The translations under genes and the position numbers were made by a program. A stretch of 64,000 nt of DNA from Perkinsus marinus ATCC 50983 (taxonomy: Eukaryota > Perkinsozoa > Perkinsida > Perkinsidae). The first letter of the stretch is position 1, and every line of letters starts with the position of its first letter. Location: contig NW_003217015.1 in assembly GCF_000006405.1 (NCBI RefSeq), forward strand, positions 609,621 through 673,620, in the 5' to 3' direction. Below are positions 35,401 to 46,370 of this stretch, piece by piece. The notes beneath the pieces were generated by a model, which ran no database searches, was not told where the DNA came from, and worked only from the letters and a program-made list of their open reading frames with translations.

Positions 35401-37427
35401 CAGCGCCTTGGTCGTGGATGGACAAAACCGGATTATTTCCACCCATCTCGACAAGGTAACGAATAACCCTGTTCACTCTTTGCAGCATCTGAGCATCTCC
35501 ACGCTGGACCGCATTGAAGTCCAGATGCTCCTGATTCTCCCCCGCTACCATCGAGCTAGCCGCCCCTCCCCCTACCCCCAGACGGTATGCAGGTCCGCCC
35601 AATTTGACAATTGCCGCCCCTGGCATCGGCGGTAGCTGCTTGAGTCGGTGGCGACAGTCCATAGTACCCAAACCACCACTCATCATAATAGGCTTCACCC
35701 ATTCAATCCTCTCCCCTCCGACCACAGCACCATAACTCCGACAAAATCCGTTGATAACAGGCTCCCCAAACTTATTACCGTAATCGCTAGCACCATTAGA
35801 TGCTTGTATGAGGATGTCGACCGGCTTAGCCAGGTTGCCGGGATACTTCCACGACCTGTCCTCCCAGTCCACTTCACGTTCGCTGTCTTCAAGGTAAAGA
35901 GCACCCACACAATAAGCCGCCGTGCCCGCCAACACCAAACTGCCTCGACCAGTACTTTGCCCATCCCTCAGCCTCCCACCAGTGCCAGTCTCAGCTCCCG
36001 GGAACGGAGCCACGCCACATGGGAAATTATGGGTTTCACATGTGAAGGTTATATCGTAGATAAGGGAAACCTCCGAGAATTCCCCCGTGGTCAAGTCAGG
36101 CAATAGACCAGTAAAACCACCGGCAGCTCCGCGGATTGCTGAGCTGTTGTCGCTGAACGCCACTGTAGAGGCATTTGGGCGACCCCCCTCCTTCTCGCGT
36201 TGCTGAACTCGTTTATAGGGGTGCTTCACGAGTTGGAACAGCGTGTGAGGAACCTCCTCTCCATCCACCACGAGCTTCCCTCCAAAAAACCAATGACGGG
36301 AGTGCTCACTATTACCCTGGGCCAAGTCGAAGCACTCGACCTGATTATACAATGACGGTGATGAGGGGAAGTGGCCGAACTGACTCACAGTGGTAGGATT
36401 GCGTTTGAGATCGTCTCTAAACAGCTTGGTGTAATAATCCAGATCCTGGGGATCGTACCCCAGACCATGCTCATCTGAAACCAACACTCTACATATTAGG
36501 CCAAAGCCACTCCAATAATATCACCACTGAATTTCTTCAGAGCGTCCTTCCCTTCTGACATCACATCCACTTCACCCCATGGAGCCGGCTCTGCAGCTTC
36601 CGCGTAAAGGAAGCCGCCCGAGTCTGCGGGGTATTCCATTTCAGTCATTCTATCGTGTACCTAACAGTGTTGTGATATATGTTCGCTTCCCTCAGCTGAC
36701 CCTAGGAGTTTTCTCACTAATCCTAGGAGTTTATGTACAAAGTAGAGTTGAAATGTACAGGAATTAACCAGAATTTCCTCAGAAATTTCATATTGTCACC
36801 AACATATGTGGTTGACCATGTGAATATTTTACCAAACTGGTATCTAATGAGACGAATCTCCACACAGTCTGACTTCGAGCCCAATCGGCCTCTGCTGGAA
36901 ACGGTAATACCTCAGCCAAGAACTTCTCTCGTATTTCGGAAGATGACGGCGTTCGGATGAGGTACCGCCTTGTCTCTGACATGATAGTAGTATAGATGAT
37001 CTGGATCCTTACTTCTTACTCTCAATGCGTTCCACACTAGCAATACCCGCAGACAAACAGATGCTCACAGCATTAGTGCACCAAGCTGTGACAAACTGTT
37101 GTCGTGGACCAACCTCGACGATTTCAGTGGAATGGTCATCCTTGGTAGCCGGCAAAGAGGTTTCCTTAGTAACGACACTGCCAGTACAAGGGAAAGTCTC
37201 TTGAAGGAGCCACAGCAGACGACTCTCCTCCTCATCAGTGAGCCCACCTGTACCGGCGTACCAGTGCAATGACTGTACCTGGCCATATCTCTACATAGTA
37301 TGCAATTCCCCAACCGCACTACTTGAACATTGAAACATATCTCCCCCTGAAGGACTACGACCCCGGCAACTTCGGACTGCTTGGGCTCGACTCTGCGGTA
37401 GAAGCGGATCGGGGCAGGGACAGTCAT
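32426..37427 (-). CDS. purL: Phosphoribosylformylglycinamidine synthase (FGAM synthase)
   Basis: Cytosolic enzyme of de novo purine synthesis; converts FGAR, glutamine and ATP to FGAM. Twelve exons keep phase: 37427-37323, 37272-37020, 36975-36911, 36660-36528, 36474-35009, 34965-34177, 34126-33685, 33633-33415, 33335-33205, 33155-33046, 33001-32827, 32776-32426. They code for 1,412 residues (human PFAS has 1,338), so this is the long one-chain type. Landmarks in order: FYRRVEP and VEVGPRQQF (N-terminal domain), NSEHSRHWFF, ETHNFPCGVAPF, GASDYGNKFGEP and DGGKDSLSM (synthetase), FVGGFSYGDVLDSAKGW, GVCNGCQ (glutaminase nucleophile Cys) and MPHPER (glutaminase His). Start at 37427 chosen because MTVPAPIRFYRR matches the family; an in-frame ATG at 37475 would add 16 residues. 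All key residues look intact. Intron 36661-36910 carries a mobile element. Confidence 0.96.
36661..36840 (+). mobile_element. Introner-like element, copy 2
   Basis: About 180 bases in the same orientation as copy 1 on the + strand, so antisense to its host gene. The left end acagtgttgtgatatatg is close to the inverse of the right end of copy 1. Shared internal blocks include cagaatttcctcag, catattgtcacc and gttgaccatgt. Its own right end (gaatattttaccaaactgg) is a diverged inverted repeat. Confidence 0.65.
36661..36910 (-). other. FGAM synthase intron 3, carrying an introner-like element
   Basis: 250-base GT-AG intron between codons for ...KFLAE and VHDRMTE, phase 0. On the gene strand the donor is GTATTA and the acceptor acactgttag. 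The acceptor is the outer end of the left inverted repeat of the element. AGGTA occurs at both junctions (GAGGTAtt at the donor, tAGGTAca at the acceptor), compatible with a short target duplication. Confidence 0.75.
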
Positions 37428-37906
37428 CGCTACTCGAGCCAGGCAAAGAGTCGAAAACCCCACTACAGAGCTCATAGAAATTCAGCTTTATAAAAGCATA
37501 CGATCGATCTATCAAGCTCACACCTGGACCAGGGTAGTAATGTGACGTTGGCGGATGAGGAGAGGTGTGGTACAACCAGTTCCTTAGGGATGAAACTAGG
37601 ACGATGGTAATTAACCCAAAATGATCGTGCTGAAGCAGACTCCCCCAAATAGACTGCCAACTTTTCAAACCCTGAAGTTTAGGGCCTAAACTGTGTCATG
37701 AGAGAGAGAAAACGAGATAATGCGTCTGGGGAATATTTCCAATGTAGACTCGGAAATTCATCGGAACATTGAACAACGACGGTTTCAGCCGATCAATTGG
37801 CGTTTCTTGGAGAACTCCACATTCTCTGCGACTGGTCTGGATGAAGGAGCGCTTATCCTCATCACAATTAATACAGTAACTCGGAGTTGCCTCTACGTAA
37901 TATACA
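37428..37906. other. Upstream region of FGAM synthase
   Basis: Between the FGAM synthase start and tRNA-Arg. Minus-strand frames of up to 125 codons overlap the first exon but have no family content. Probably promoter sequence for the purine gene; no specific site is identifiable. Confidence 0.35.
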
Positions 37907-37980
37907 GCTCCGGTGGCTCAATTGGATAGAGCGTTGGACTTCTAATCCAAAGGTTGCGGGTTCAAGTCCCGCCCGGAGTA
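37907..37980 (+). tRNA. tRNA-Arg (anticodon TCT)
   Basis: A 74-base cloverleaf without intron. Acceptor stem gctccgg pairs with ccggagt, followed by discriminator A. The D arm (gctc...gagc), an anticodon stem ttgga/tccaa with loop cttctaa (anticodon TCT, decoding AGA) and a T arm gcggg-ttcaagt-cccgc are all present. The internal promoter boxes A (tggctcaattgga) and B (ggttcaagtcc) are visible. Confidence 0.97.
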
Positions 37981-38242
37981 GTTCTATTTAAAAACTGGAC
38001 GGTGCGTCATGTCCTTTGTACCTTTTGCTTGATCAAGAACTTGTCGTTTCTGAGGCCTCACAGGCTTATTCTACTCTAGATAGGCTCAAGATTGAGTACT
38101 GTCTCCGCGGCGTGCCCTATTATGCAACCATGAACTTCCTATTTTCCCGTGAGAATAAGGTCCATCGGAATCACATACGCTCAACACTTGACACAACAAA
38201 CGGTAAGTGATACCTCCGGAAGCAGGTGTTAGAATATTACGG

Positions 38243-40394
38243 TCAACTACGTGAACTCTGCGATTTCTGAGCAGCTAGACGAACACATATCCGGTATAAC
38301 CGCTGGGAAAGAATGTCCCCAGCGGACAGAAGCACTACTAGTATACCGAAGACGTAGGGTACTGACACAAGACACGAGTATACAGAGTCGAGCCCATGAT
38401 AACTAAGACTACCCCAGACGGACCACACGCATGTTTTGCTCTCTTCGTCAACGGCCATCAGAGCATACGCAGAACACACAGGATCGACGCACGCGTTAGT
38501 CCGGGAATCGTAACTGACGTCCAGGCATATGGATTTAAAGTCCATAGCCGTACACTACCGTTGCTGCCCTACACAAACGGGCAACAGAGCGCATCCGAAC
38601 TGGGCACTAGCGGCGGCCTCATTCGATGGCCTCAACCTTTCAAGCGCCACTTCGTTACCAACCCAGGTTATGTTGGTGAACGTAGCACGCAGTGCTCGCA
38701 TTCCTAGTATGATGGGCGTGCTGGTGAACTCGCCGGTCACTGGTGAGCTGAAGCTTTGTAGGCAAACTGTCTTCTTATCCTCCATGAGTAATGCGTCCAG
38801 TGGAAGATGGAAGGATGGTGAAGACCTGTGCGACTTTATCACATGCCTTGCCAGGAGGACTTCCTACGGATCCTCTTCCAACCGAAAGCTCAGCGTCGGC
38901 AATGGGCCATCCGCTGTGCAGGTCCGATTGCTGCTACAGTGAAGGTTTGACGCCCACCCAAGGAGAGCTTCTAGTAGAGCAGAAGGAACGATCAAACATT
39001 CATGCAGAGTACCTGCAGTGCCCATGGCAGGCGTTCTTGAGGCTTCAAATCCTCAATACCACAACCACTTACTTGCAACAGCTAACCAATTGGAGCTAAT
39101 GTCCGGTGTAAGCATCCCAAAGTTGCACATGGTCGGGTGGTAACTGAGACAGGTTTCAGGCGCTCCACCAAGGCGAACAGCATACACCATGAAGCCAGGG
39201 TAGCGTGGAAGTCGCGGACCCGAGTCTTGAAGTCCCTCGCTCCAGACACTTGCTATCGGGGCTCCTTTCTCCCACAGAATCAGTCGCGACTGGGACAAGT
39301 CGAGAGTGACTCCCGCCAGAGGAGCTTTAGGACTGCAGAAGTCAGCGACGGTGGAATCGTTCCGGCAAGTGAAGGCAGTTTCTGATAGCAGTCTCTCTAT
39401 CCATAGCCGTGTATATGAGACTACTATTACTTGCGAGCCCTAGCACGCCAGCCACATCCTCATTGACTGATACCTTGAGGAGAGGAGAAAGATCCATGGG
39501 AATTGATTTTGGTGGATGACAGAAGCATTGCTTCGCCCCAGAATGCCGTTCCCATTATAGTACACCACGACTGAGTCCCTCAGTGCCATCCAGAGCCACT
39601 CGGAGTGGTATAGAAGCGCTCTTATTGCTCGAACTGATAGATGCCAGCTCTTTGACCTGAGGGTCGCCTCCAAGCGAAAAATTGGAGATTATTCCAATCG
39701 CCTATGGCCTACCTCGATTCCCTCGTACTTTAAGTAACGTGGGCCGTCGAGATTGATGTAATGAACCGTTTCTGATAGACACAGAATTACAGGGCCACGT
39801 ACAGTGGAGACTGTTGCCATTCTATTCCGACTCAAACGAAGCGAAGGAACAGTGCACCGTTCACTAAGAGTTCTGTGTGGTGTCCCAAGTGCCTCAGCGG
39901 TCGTACAGCGGTACTCAGTCGACGCATATTTCCACCACCGTCATATTACTTCGGGCCTTACGCCAGTCCATTTCCCTGCTAGGTTGACAATCGTAGAAAT
40001 CACCAAAGTTCGGTATGTCAGCATAACATTCTGCCGGGTTCCTGCATGGCTCCACAGTATCGCTCGCATCGATTCTGTAACATGCGCCCTGTCGGCCTTT
40101 AGACCCACACGAGACCTGAATCCAAGGGGAGAGCCTCGTTGGACAATCCGGAAGTATTTTCCGGCTATCGTATTTTGGAGCAACACTGACAAAAAGACCC
40201 ATGGGCCCTACTACCACGACGGTATCCGAGCCCATGCTGTCTACGAGCAGTAACATTTCCTGAGTCGGATTTCCAATCTTCATCCGGACTCCCAGGCGCT
40301 CTCCGACCCGCTCGAGTGGCTGTACGATATCAGCCATGATCCGAGCAGCCAGGAATGCAATGGAAAGCAGAACCTCAAGCCATTTAGGTGTCAT
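38243..40394 (-). CDS. Pepsin-like (A1 family) protein with C-terminal membrane span, probably inactive
   Basis: Start ATG at 40394 opens a signal peptide (MTPKWLEVLLSIAFLAARIM). Then comes MKIGNPTQEMLLLVDSMGS, which lines up with the pepsin N-lobe strand and its Asp-Thr-Gly-Ser motif, here altered to DSMGS. Downstream are cysteine-rich loops, GILGRSNASVIHQNQ, a C-lobe segment PAMGTAGTLHECLIVPS where family members carry the second Asp-Thr/Ser-Gly, and GEFTSTPIILGMRAL, a typical late A1 motif. The last exon (38513-38243) ends in a hydrophobic span (CLVSVPYVFGILVVLLSAG) and a short cytoplasmic tail. So the topology is type I membrane protein. Both catalytic motifs appear degraded, suggesting a non-catalytic homologue. 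Only some exon joins were worked out (e.g. intron 38514-38558), so the middle is approximate. Confidence 0.68.
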
Positions 40395-40482
40395 TCGATA
40401 AAAAGTATCCACTGAAGAGATTCCCGGTAGAACGCTTATCTAGGATACTCACACTATGCGAATCACACAGATGAGGGACTGT

Positions 40483-40519
40483 GTAAGCCTCGCGTTGTAC
40501 AGTACAACACAAGGCTTAC
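40483..40519. repeat. Inverted repeat (hairpin) 1
   Basis: The arms gtaagcct...gttgtac and gtacaac...aggcttac form a 37-base hairpin with a three-base internal mismatch and almost no loop. It lies about 90 bases upstream of the pepsin-like gene start. Confidence 0.75.
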
Positions 40520-40539
40520 CGGAGGACAGGAGTCCAACC

Positions 40540-40608
40540 TAATGACCACTTCGCTGTTGGAGTGGAGTACAACTTATACTCCACTCCAACAGTAGTCAGT
40601 GGTCATTA
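40540..40608. repeat. Inverted repeat (hairpin) 2
   Basis: A 69-base near-perfect hairpin. The outer arms are taatgaccact / agtggtcatta, the inner arms ctgttggagtggagta / tactccactccaacag, and the loop is the seven bases caactta. It could be the remains of a small inverted-repeat transposon or a transcribed hairpin; sequence alone does not decide. Confidence 0.8.
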
Positions 40609-40816
40609 GAGATGATGCTACGTCGTGTCATAGTGATGTTTCCACGATCAGGTCTGCTTTGATGTGGGTTTGGTCGAGGCGGTCTCCTACTGTAAGCGGA
40701 ATTCTCGCGTATGATATTGGAGTTTCTCGAGCTAGAATACGGAGCAGATGCCCGCTAACGAGTAACGAGGAGACAGAAATAGGAAGATATGCAAGTCGAG
40801 AGATTGAGGAGATACG

Positions 40817-41052
40817 TTCAATTCCTCCTGATATCCCATTGTGTAGAGGTATAGTGGTTTGGGTGGTTGCCATGGGGAAAACCATAATCCGCACTACTTG
40901 CGGCGACTAAACACACCTGAGAGTTGACACTCTTGTGCTGTTGGTTTTCCCGATGGCGCCTTTTACATCATCGTCGCATATGTAAGTCATAGTTCGAGCT
41001 TTGGTCTAAACCAAATACATTATGACAGAACTGACGATGCTATAAAGGCCCC
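40817..41052 (+). repeat. Direct repeat A, copy 1
   Basis: 236 bases from ttcaattcctcctgat to ctataaaggcccc. It appears identical base for base to the copy at 41263-41498. A TATA-like ctataaagg sits at its right end. It carries no reading frame of note. Confidence 0.9.
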
Positions 41053-41081
41053 TATACCTCTAGAGGGTGCAGGTGGGCGGG

Positions 41082-41264
41082 AGAAGCCTCGTACGTATCC
41101 CATCAGATGCTGACTTACAGCAACTGGGCCTCTCCGAGTGAGAAGTTCTAGCGTCCCGGCGAGCGCTCGACTCATCTAGCGCTCTTTGTGACGCTCAACT
41201 GTCTCTCCACTCTACACAACGGTCTTAGTCGTCATTGACCTTGCTCCATAAATGGACCTCCATT
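41082..41264 (+). repeat. Direct repeat B, copy 1
   Basis: 183 bases from agaagcctcgtacg to ggacctccatt. It appears identical to the copy at 46136-46318, in the same orientation, 5,054 bases away. It lies between the two copies of repeat A and overlaps the start of the second by two bases. Confidence 0.9.
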
Positions 41265-41498
41265 CAATTCCTCCTGATATCCCATTGTGTAGAGGTATAG
41301 TGGTTTGGGTGGTTGCCATGGGGAAAACCATAATCCGCACTACTTGCGGCGACTAAACACACCTGAGAGTTGACACTCTTGTGCTGTTGGTTTTCCCGAT
41401 GGCGCCTTTTACATCATCGTCGCATATGTAAGTCATAGTTCGAGCTTTGGTCTAAACCAAATACATTATGACAGAACTGACGATGCTATAAAGGCCCC
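41263..41498 (+). repeat. Direct repeat A, copy 2
   Basis: Second 236-base copy, apparently identical to 40817-41052. The pair flanks about 210 bases made of a 29-base linker plus repeat B copy 1. Confidence 0.9.
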
Positions 41499-41509
41499 CC
41501 ACTGAACCA

Positions 41510-41583
41510 CCCAAACTCGCACTAGTGATCAAGTGTCCAAACCCGCACTAGTGATCAAATTTCCGAACCCGCATTAGTGCTCC
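41510..41583. repeat. Short tandem repeat, about 29-base unit
   Basis: Three diverging copies of a unit resembling ccaaacccgcactagtgatc follow repeat A copy 2 directly. No function can be assigned. Confidence 0.7.
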
Positions 41584-43140
41584 CCATAAGCACTGCCAGT
41601 GCTGCACTGGTACGCAAGAAACAGAAATCTTAGAAACCAGTCTACCTTTATTTGACACTACTGCATGTCCTAAAAGTGATCTTGTTTACAGACTCACATT
41701 TTAGAAAGTGTTAGTGCTACTAACTTAGTAGGAACATATCTTGTTATCATCCCCTGAACTACTCTGGAATATACCTAATGATCTCTTTCTTTGTTCTGGC
41801 ATGTGACCACCTCCCCTCCACAGGAATGATTAGTGATGTGTATCGCCATCTCCTTTGAACGTTCCGCCTTTTATTCACACGTGTATACCTCGACCTCCCG
41901 GGACTTCCACCTGCAGTTGCCAACTGCCAGTTGGTCTGCGATTGCTCTTCGCTTATTGCACTGCTGCTTAATTGAAAGTAATGTCCGGTAAATTTGAGTA
42001 AACCCGATCAAGTTCAAGGAACACATAAGACCTCATAATGTACTGAAGAGGAAAACGGTGTCTCCGAGGGCACAAACGGAGGTACAGCTCATCTGTCCAG
42101 TAAAAGTGCCCTCACCGAGTCGTTCACAGAGGTCAAAGCTACCTGATTTCGGGTGTTAGGGAACACCGGCGGAATCTCTAATCTTCTACACCATAGTGCG
42201 CGACAACATACCAGTTAAAACATTCACGTAAATGAACAACACGAACTCGGAAACCCCAATGGGAGACACCGTTTAAGAGCTGACGCATGGACACCAATTG
42301 AGATCTCTGACTTGTCAAAACAGCAGCCATCGGTGAGAGCTGCTCGAACAAGCAACATAGAAATCAGTAAATCAATGGCATAGATACATAAATATCATGG
42401 AAGGGATACGCCAACGAGTCACTCGACAAATTGAAACAAGCCAACGGCAGCTAACAATTCAAGATAAGATAGTATCTCCAGACTGCAAGACATCTGAACT
42501 TCAGATGATCTGAAGATACTCGTGGGCGTTCAACTGCACACCACAGATCAGTGTATTCAAAACAGTTCACAGAATACCATGCAAGAGGTGGAGGCTGGCC
42601 AACTGCCGCAAAACCTTGTAAGGATGCATCTGACGCCCCACGACTTCTGTCCCCTCATCTGGCGCCCACGAAAAGCATAAAAACAAGTGGCGATCTGTCT
42701 ATAACATAGTATGTAAGGTAGCATATATCCAGGTTCATCACAGAGGACTGTAGCTAGTTCTAGGAACTCGGTTTTTTTTGAGTAGATGAGATGTTTACCC
42801 TACGCAAGCCCTTCCATCGAGCACCAGATGAAATATATATAGAGATGCCTAAGTCGGAACTTGATGGTGTTATACAGGAATCCTGTAACAGGAGCGATGT
42901 CCAACTCAACCGACCAACCAATGTAACAATGTGACAATGGACATTGGCAATGTCTCCAACTATGATACATGTATACGTGAGTCGATCAAACAGAATACAT
43001 CAACCCTCTTCAGTAAATTCTTCTCAGGTACTGATTCAGTACTACAGAAGCCTTGAGGACACCAGAGTCACACCAATTCGACTTCAGGTCCCACACCAAT
43101 ACTTGTGCATTAGGAGAGAATAGAGAGTGTATTCATAGTC
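41584..43140. other. AT-rich stretch without genes inside the repeat island
   Basis: No reading frame of 60 codons or more on either strand and no recognisable RNA gene. It is probably decayed element sequence. Small palindromes follow at 43205-43275, for instance cggaccgagtcggtccg. Confidence 0.4.
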
Positions 43141-43352
43141 CTAGGTGAACCCTTGGAGAGCTACAGCAACAAATGTACCAGTTACTCGGAACAAACACCT
43201 TGCCCACCACCTATACTGGTGGTGTCGGACCGAGTCGGTCCGACCGACCCTGTCGGTGGGCCACCGTCCCGAAGTAGCAGACATAACATCCACCAGTCGT
43301 GGTAATGTCATTACCGTAATGATATAGTGGAACTTATATCCTTTCTTAATTG

Positions 43353-43780
43353 TCAATTGGGCCGCCCAATTTGGGCGCTAAGTCCAGATCGACGATAATA
43401 ATCGATCGGTCGTAACGTCACATCCTCCCTACCAAGTTTCCCTAGAAGATGAGATTTCGATAAATGTAGTATACTCTGCTTCGGTGACTCCTCTAACACG
43501 ACCAGTTTATACTTCCATTCGACGTAGATTGTTGTAAAACATAGCCGCATCTAGTCGAGACACTAGAAAATCTAATGCAGTATCTGTAATATTTAGCATG
43601 TCGACGGTATTTCGACGGTAGTCATCAATCGGCCGCAAAGCCACACCCTCTCTGCCAGGCCTCCACAAAAAATGAACCTTGGTAAATGTCGTACACTCCT
43701 CTTCGGTGACTTCTTTAACACGATTAGTTTGTGGTTCCATTCGAAGTAGATTTTTTGTAAATCGGAATCACAGCCACATC
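43353..43780 (-). pseudogene. Degraded reverse-transcriptase-like fragment, tandemly duplicated
   Basis: The minus strand reads ...TEEECTTFTKVHFLWRPG REGVALRPIDDYRRN..., with RPIDDYRR reminiscent of the second conserved block of retroelement reverse transcriptases (K-x-R-x-I-D-D-x). The same protein segment recurs about 222 bases on in another frame (VTEAEYTTF, LRPIDYYRRSG), so a piece of the coding region was duplicated and both copies then decayed. In-frame stops break it. The RT assignment is weak because no catalytic YxDD block was found. Confidence 0.4.
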
Positions 43781-44658
43781 TGGTCGCGACACCGGAAGAT
43801 CCAACTCGGTATCTATCATACCTAATTTCTCACCTGGCCAACGACATTCGGGCGGTTCGCCAGCTCGGAGAGGACCACCATCTTCATGCCTAGTCTTTGG
43901 CCATGAAGAAGAAATGGAAAGGTCTCGGTCTTCAGCGAAACCAATAGGTACTACTCCAGAATGTACAATAGGTCATACGTCTACATCTTCGTTGCTTGAT
44001 CCAGTGATTTTGGTCAACTCGCCAAGGAACAATGACCGTAATGGAGATGGTCTGAGCTGTGCGGAGCAAATCCTGCTGGTTCACCTGTCAGTGTGGTGAA
44101 GAAGGAATTAACGAAGAAACCTCGTTCGCTAAGTTCTCAGCCACATCAAAGATGGATCCACGAGACCCTGGAGCCTGCTACTGTTGTGCCAAGGCTGTTT
44201 GGCCTTCACGATCTGCAGTCGTGAAGCGCTGCAGGAACACCATGTTGTCGTCTATGTAGTCAACAGTAGCTGTTTTAAGTTTGTTCACAATACTTCGCAC
44301 CAAAACTTCATTATCCATGTTGAACCTCACCGAATTCTATTCCACAACAGAGGGATCACCAGATCCGTCCTGATATGACCGCTTAGGCATTCGTTAGTCC
44401 AGAGACGAATAGCAACTTCAGCACGATAGTTACACCACAAGTTGCACTACTCCTGGCAACTCGTTCGATTAAAGCAGAAACAAAGTGGGACAACATACCT
44501 GGAGACCTCGTAGAGGTTTCATTACTCAAAACGACAATTCTTATATGGACATGATTTTATCGTATACTTACACGTACCTTCCCACTTCCCGTTCCGATCT
44601 CTAGTCAGATGGGGGCGGGACATTGCAGAACTGGACACCCCAGAAGAGTAGGGGTCAC

Positions 44659-45479
44659 TCAGATTGGTCTGTTGTACTTGCCTAACAGTTCAGTTTCAAC
44701 ATTCGTCGTCAGACAGTGGCAGAAAGCAGCAAGACTCGGTAGATCCGGAGATCTATGATAAAGTTCGAGTTGCAGACTCCGCATATTAGCAAACAGACGA
44801 CGGCGATACTCTCTATCAAATTTCATCGCCGTGACGAATGAATATGGCTTGGCAATTGTAGAGATTCGATAGACATAAGACAATAATGGAAGAAGATTTG
44901 GCGTGACACCATTTTCCATTGCTACAATAGTTATACACTACTGAAATACCAAGGGTAACCAATGGTTACTAAACATTCCTCAATACATGATGGTAGCCTT
45001 GCAGATTCTCGAGGAAGTGGATCATCAATCGTCTTCACCGTAATACCCTTCAACGCCGCTCGGTTCCGGACTCTATGAAGTTTGGAAAATAGTCCAGAAG
45101 CTTCGTCCAGAGGTGCTACCACATCGGTCGGCTTACCCGACTCAGACGACGACGATGACTTCTTCGTAGCATTTGTCTTGCCCACGTCTCCTTTATTTGA
45201 ACTTTCTGTCACCGGGGGTGGAGAAACAGTTGATGCGGATAGCTCTCTCTCCTTTACAGATTACAGTGCGTCGTCACAGCGATCTACCACATCTTCGAAG
45301 ATGACCGGGTCGTCCACTACCGATTTTAGAATGGGTATAATGGTGATAGTTAAGCCGTTAATACCTTGACCAATGTAGAGCCAAGTCATGCATCTGAAAG
45401 CTTGCCACAGTGAGGATACAGACAGAGTGGACGATGACATTTGTTGGCAGGAATAGATGAAATGAGTTAACCTGATCAA
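44659..45479 (-). pseudogene. Broken gag-like reading frame
   Basis: On the minus strand, 45479-45261 and 45212-44931 lie in one frame separated by a stop; 44919-44659 continues in another frame. The text includes a serine/lysine-rich linker, RLPSCIEECLVTIGYPWYF and AMKFDREYRRRLFANMRSLQLE, which has the look of a retroelement capsid domain. This is inference from style and position; I cannot name a family. Confidence 0.4.
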
Positions 45480-46135
45480 AGAAAGAGATGGTAAACCGTT
45501 CCAAAATTAAGACGAGTATATCCAATTATGCGCCGCACCACTCAAAGGCGGTCGGACTTACAGAAAGCAGAGAATAAAAATTAGAAATAAATCATTGTTG
45601 TACAGCTCATTTCTCGTTTGATGTAACGAGTTCCTGGCAACCCTTTATCTCACACATTTGGCCATGAGTTGTAGCCTCACACTTTCAGGACCACAGGAAT
45701 AATCCTGAACAACCCGACCGACAATAAGGAGTCCCGACCGACCTGAGTCACCTCGGTGGTTCTTAAACCGAACATAGAAGGGACCAGACAGCTGTCCGAC
45801 GGTGCTCACAACGCATCAGCTACAAACCGTAGCTTACAACCACCAAGATCACATGAGTGATCCGGAACGACCAACCGACCGACGTCAGAGGGTTCGTGAT
45901 ACCCGCAACACAATCGAACCGGCTGAAACACGACTCGACAAGCCAGTTCGACCCCCAACCTCACGCTACCCCGCTCAACTGGAGGTAGTGCTGGCTGAGG
46001 TAGACACAACTCAAGACAAAACCCAGAAACAATAGAAAAGTACAGCACGTGGAAAACACGATGTTACGAACCTTTCCGCCAATCCGGTAAGCCATGTGGG
46101 ACAAAGAAACAAAGAATGCAGTTGAAGGAGATATC

Positions 46136-46318
46136 AGAAGCCTCGTACGTATCCCATCAGATGCTGACTTACAGCAACTGGGCCTCTCCGAGTGAGAAGT
46201 TCTAGCGTCCCGGCGAGCGCTCGACTCATCTAGCGCTCTTTGTGACGCTCAACTGTCTCTCCACTCTACACAACGGTCTTAGTCGTCATTGACCTTGCTC
46301 CATAAATGGACCTCCATT
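46136..46318 (+). repeat. Direct repeat B, copy 2
   Basis: 183 bases, apparently identical to 41082-41264. It ends 52 bases from the 3' end of the tRNA-Ser gene. Confidence 0.9.
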
Positions 46319-46370
46319 GAATAAGTGAGAGGAGAATATGTTGAGTTCAGATACAGTCGGCGTAAGCAAA

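Larger units (their letters stand above)
41082..46318 (-). mobile_element. Degraded LTR-retrotransposon-like island
   Basis: Bounded by the two identical B repeats. Inside, the minus strand holds a broken gag-like reading frame (44659-45479) and an RT-like fragment (43353-43780), the order expected for a minus-strand LTR element. The 183-base B repeats would then be short LTRs, but they lack the usual TG...CA ends, I found no convincing primer-binding site, and no flanking target duplication is evident. The remainder (41.6-43.1 kb) is AT-rich with no reading frames. It could instead be a composite of several insertions. Confidence 0.45.

Noticed and set aside
35073-36106. Long plus-strand open frames within FGAM synthase
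   Set aside because: They are antisense shadows of the conserved enzyme on the minus strand.
40599-40910. 103-codon plus-strand frame overlapping repeat A copy 1
   Set aside because: It runs from a hairpin into the repeat, has no recognisable content and is not preserved as an open gene at the second A copy.
41082-46318. Calling the B repeats confirmed LTRs of an intact retrotransposon
   Set aside because: They lack TG...CA termini, a clear primer-binding site and target duplication, and the coding content is broken. Only a degraded, LTR-like island is supported.
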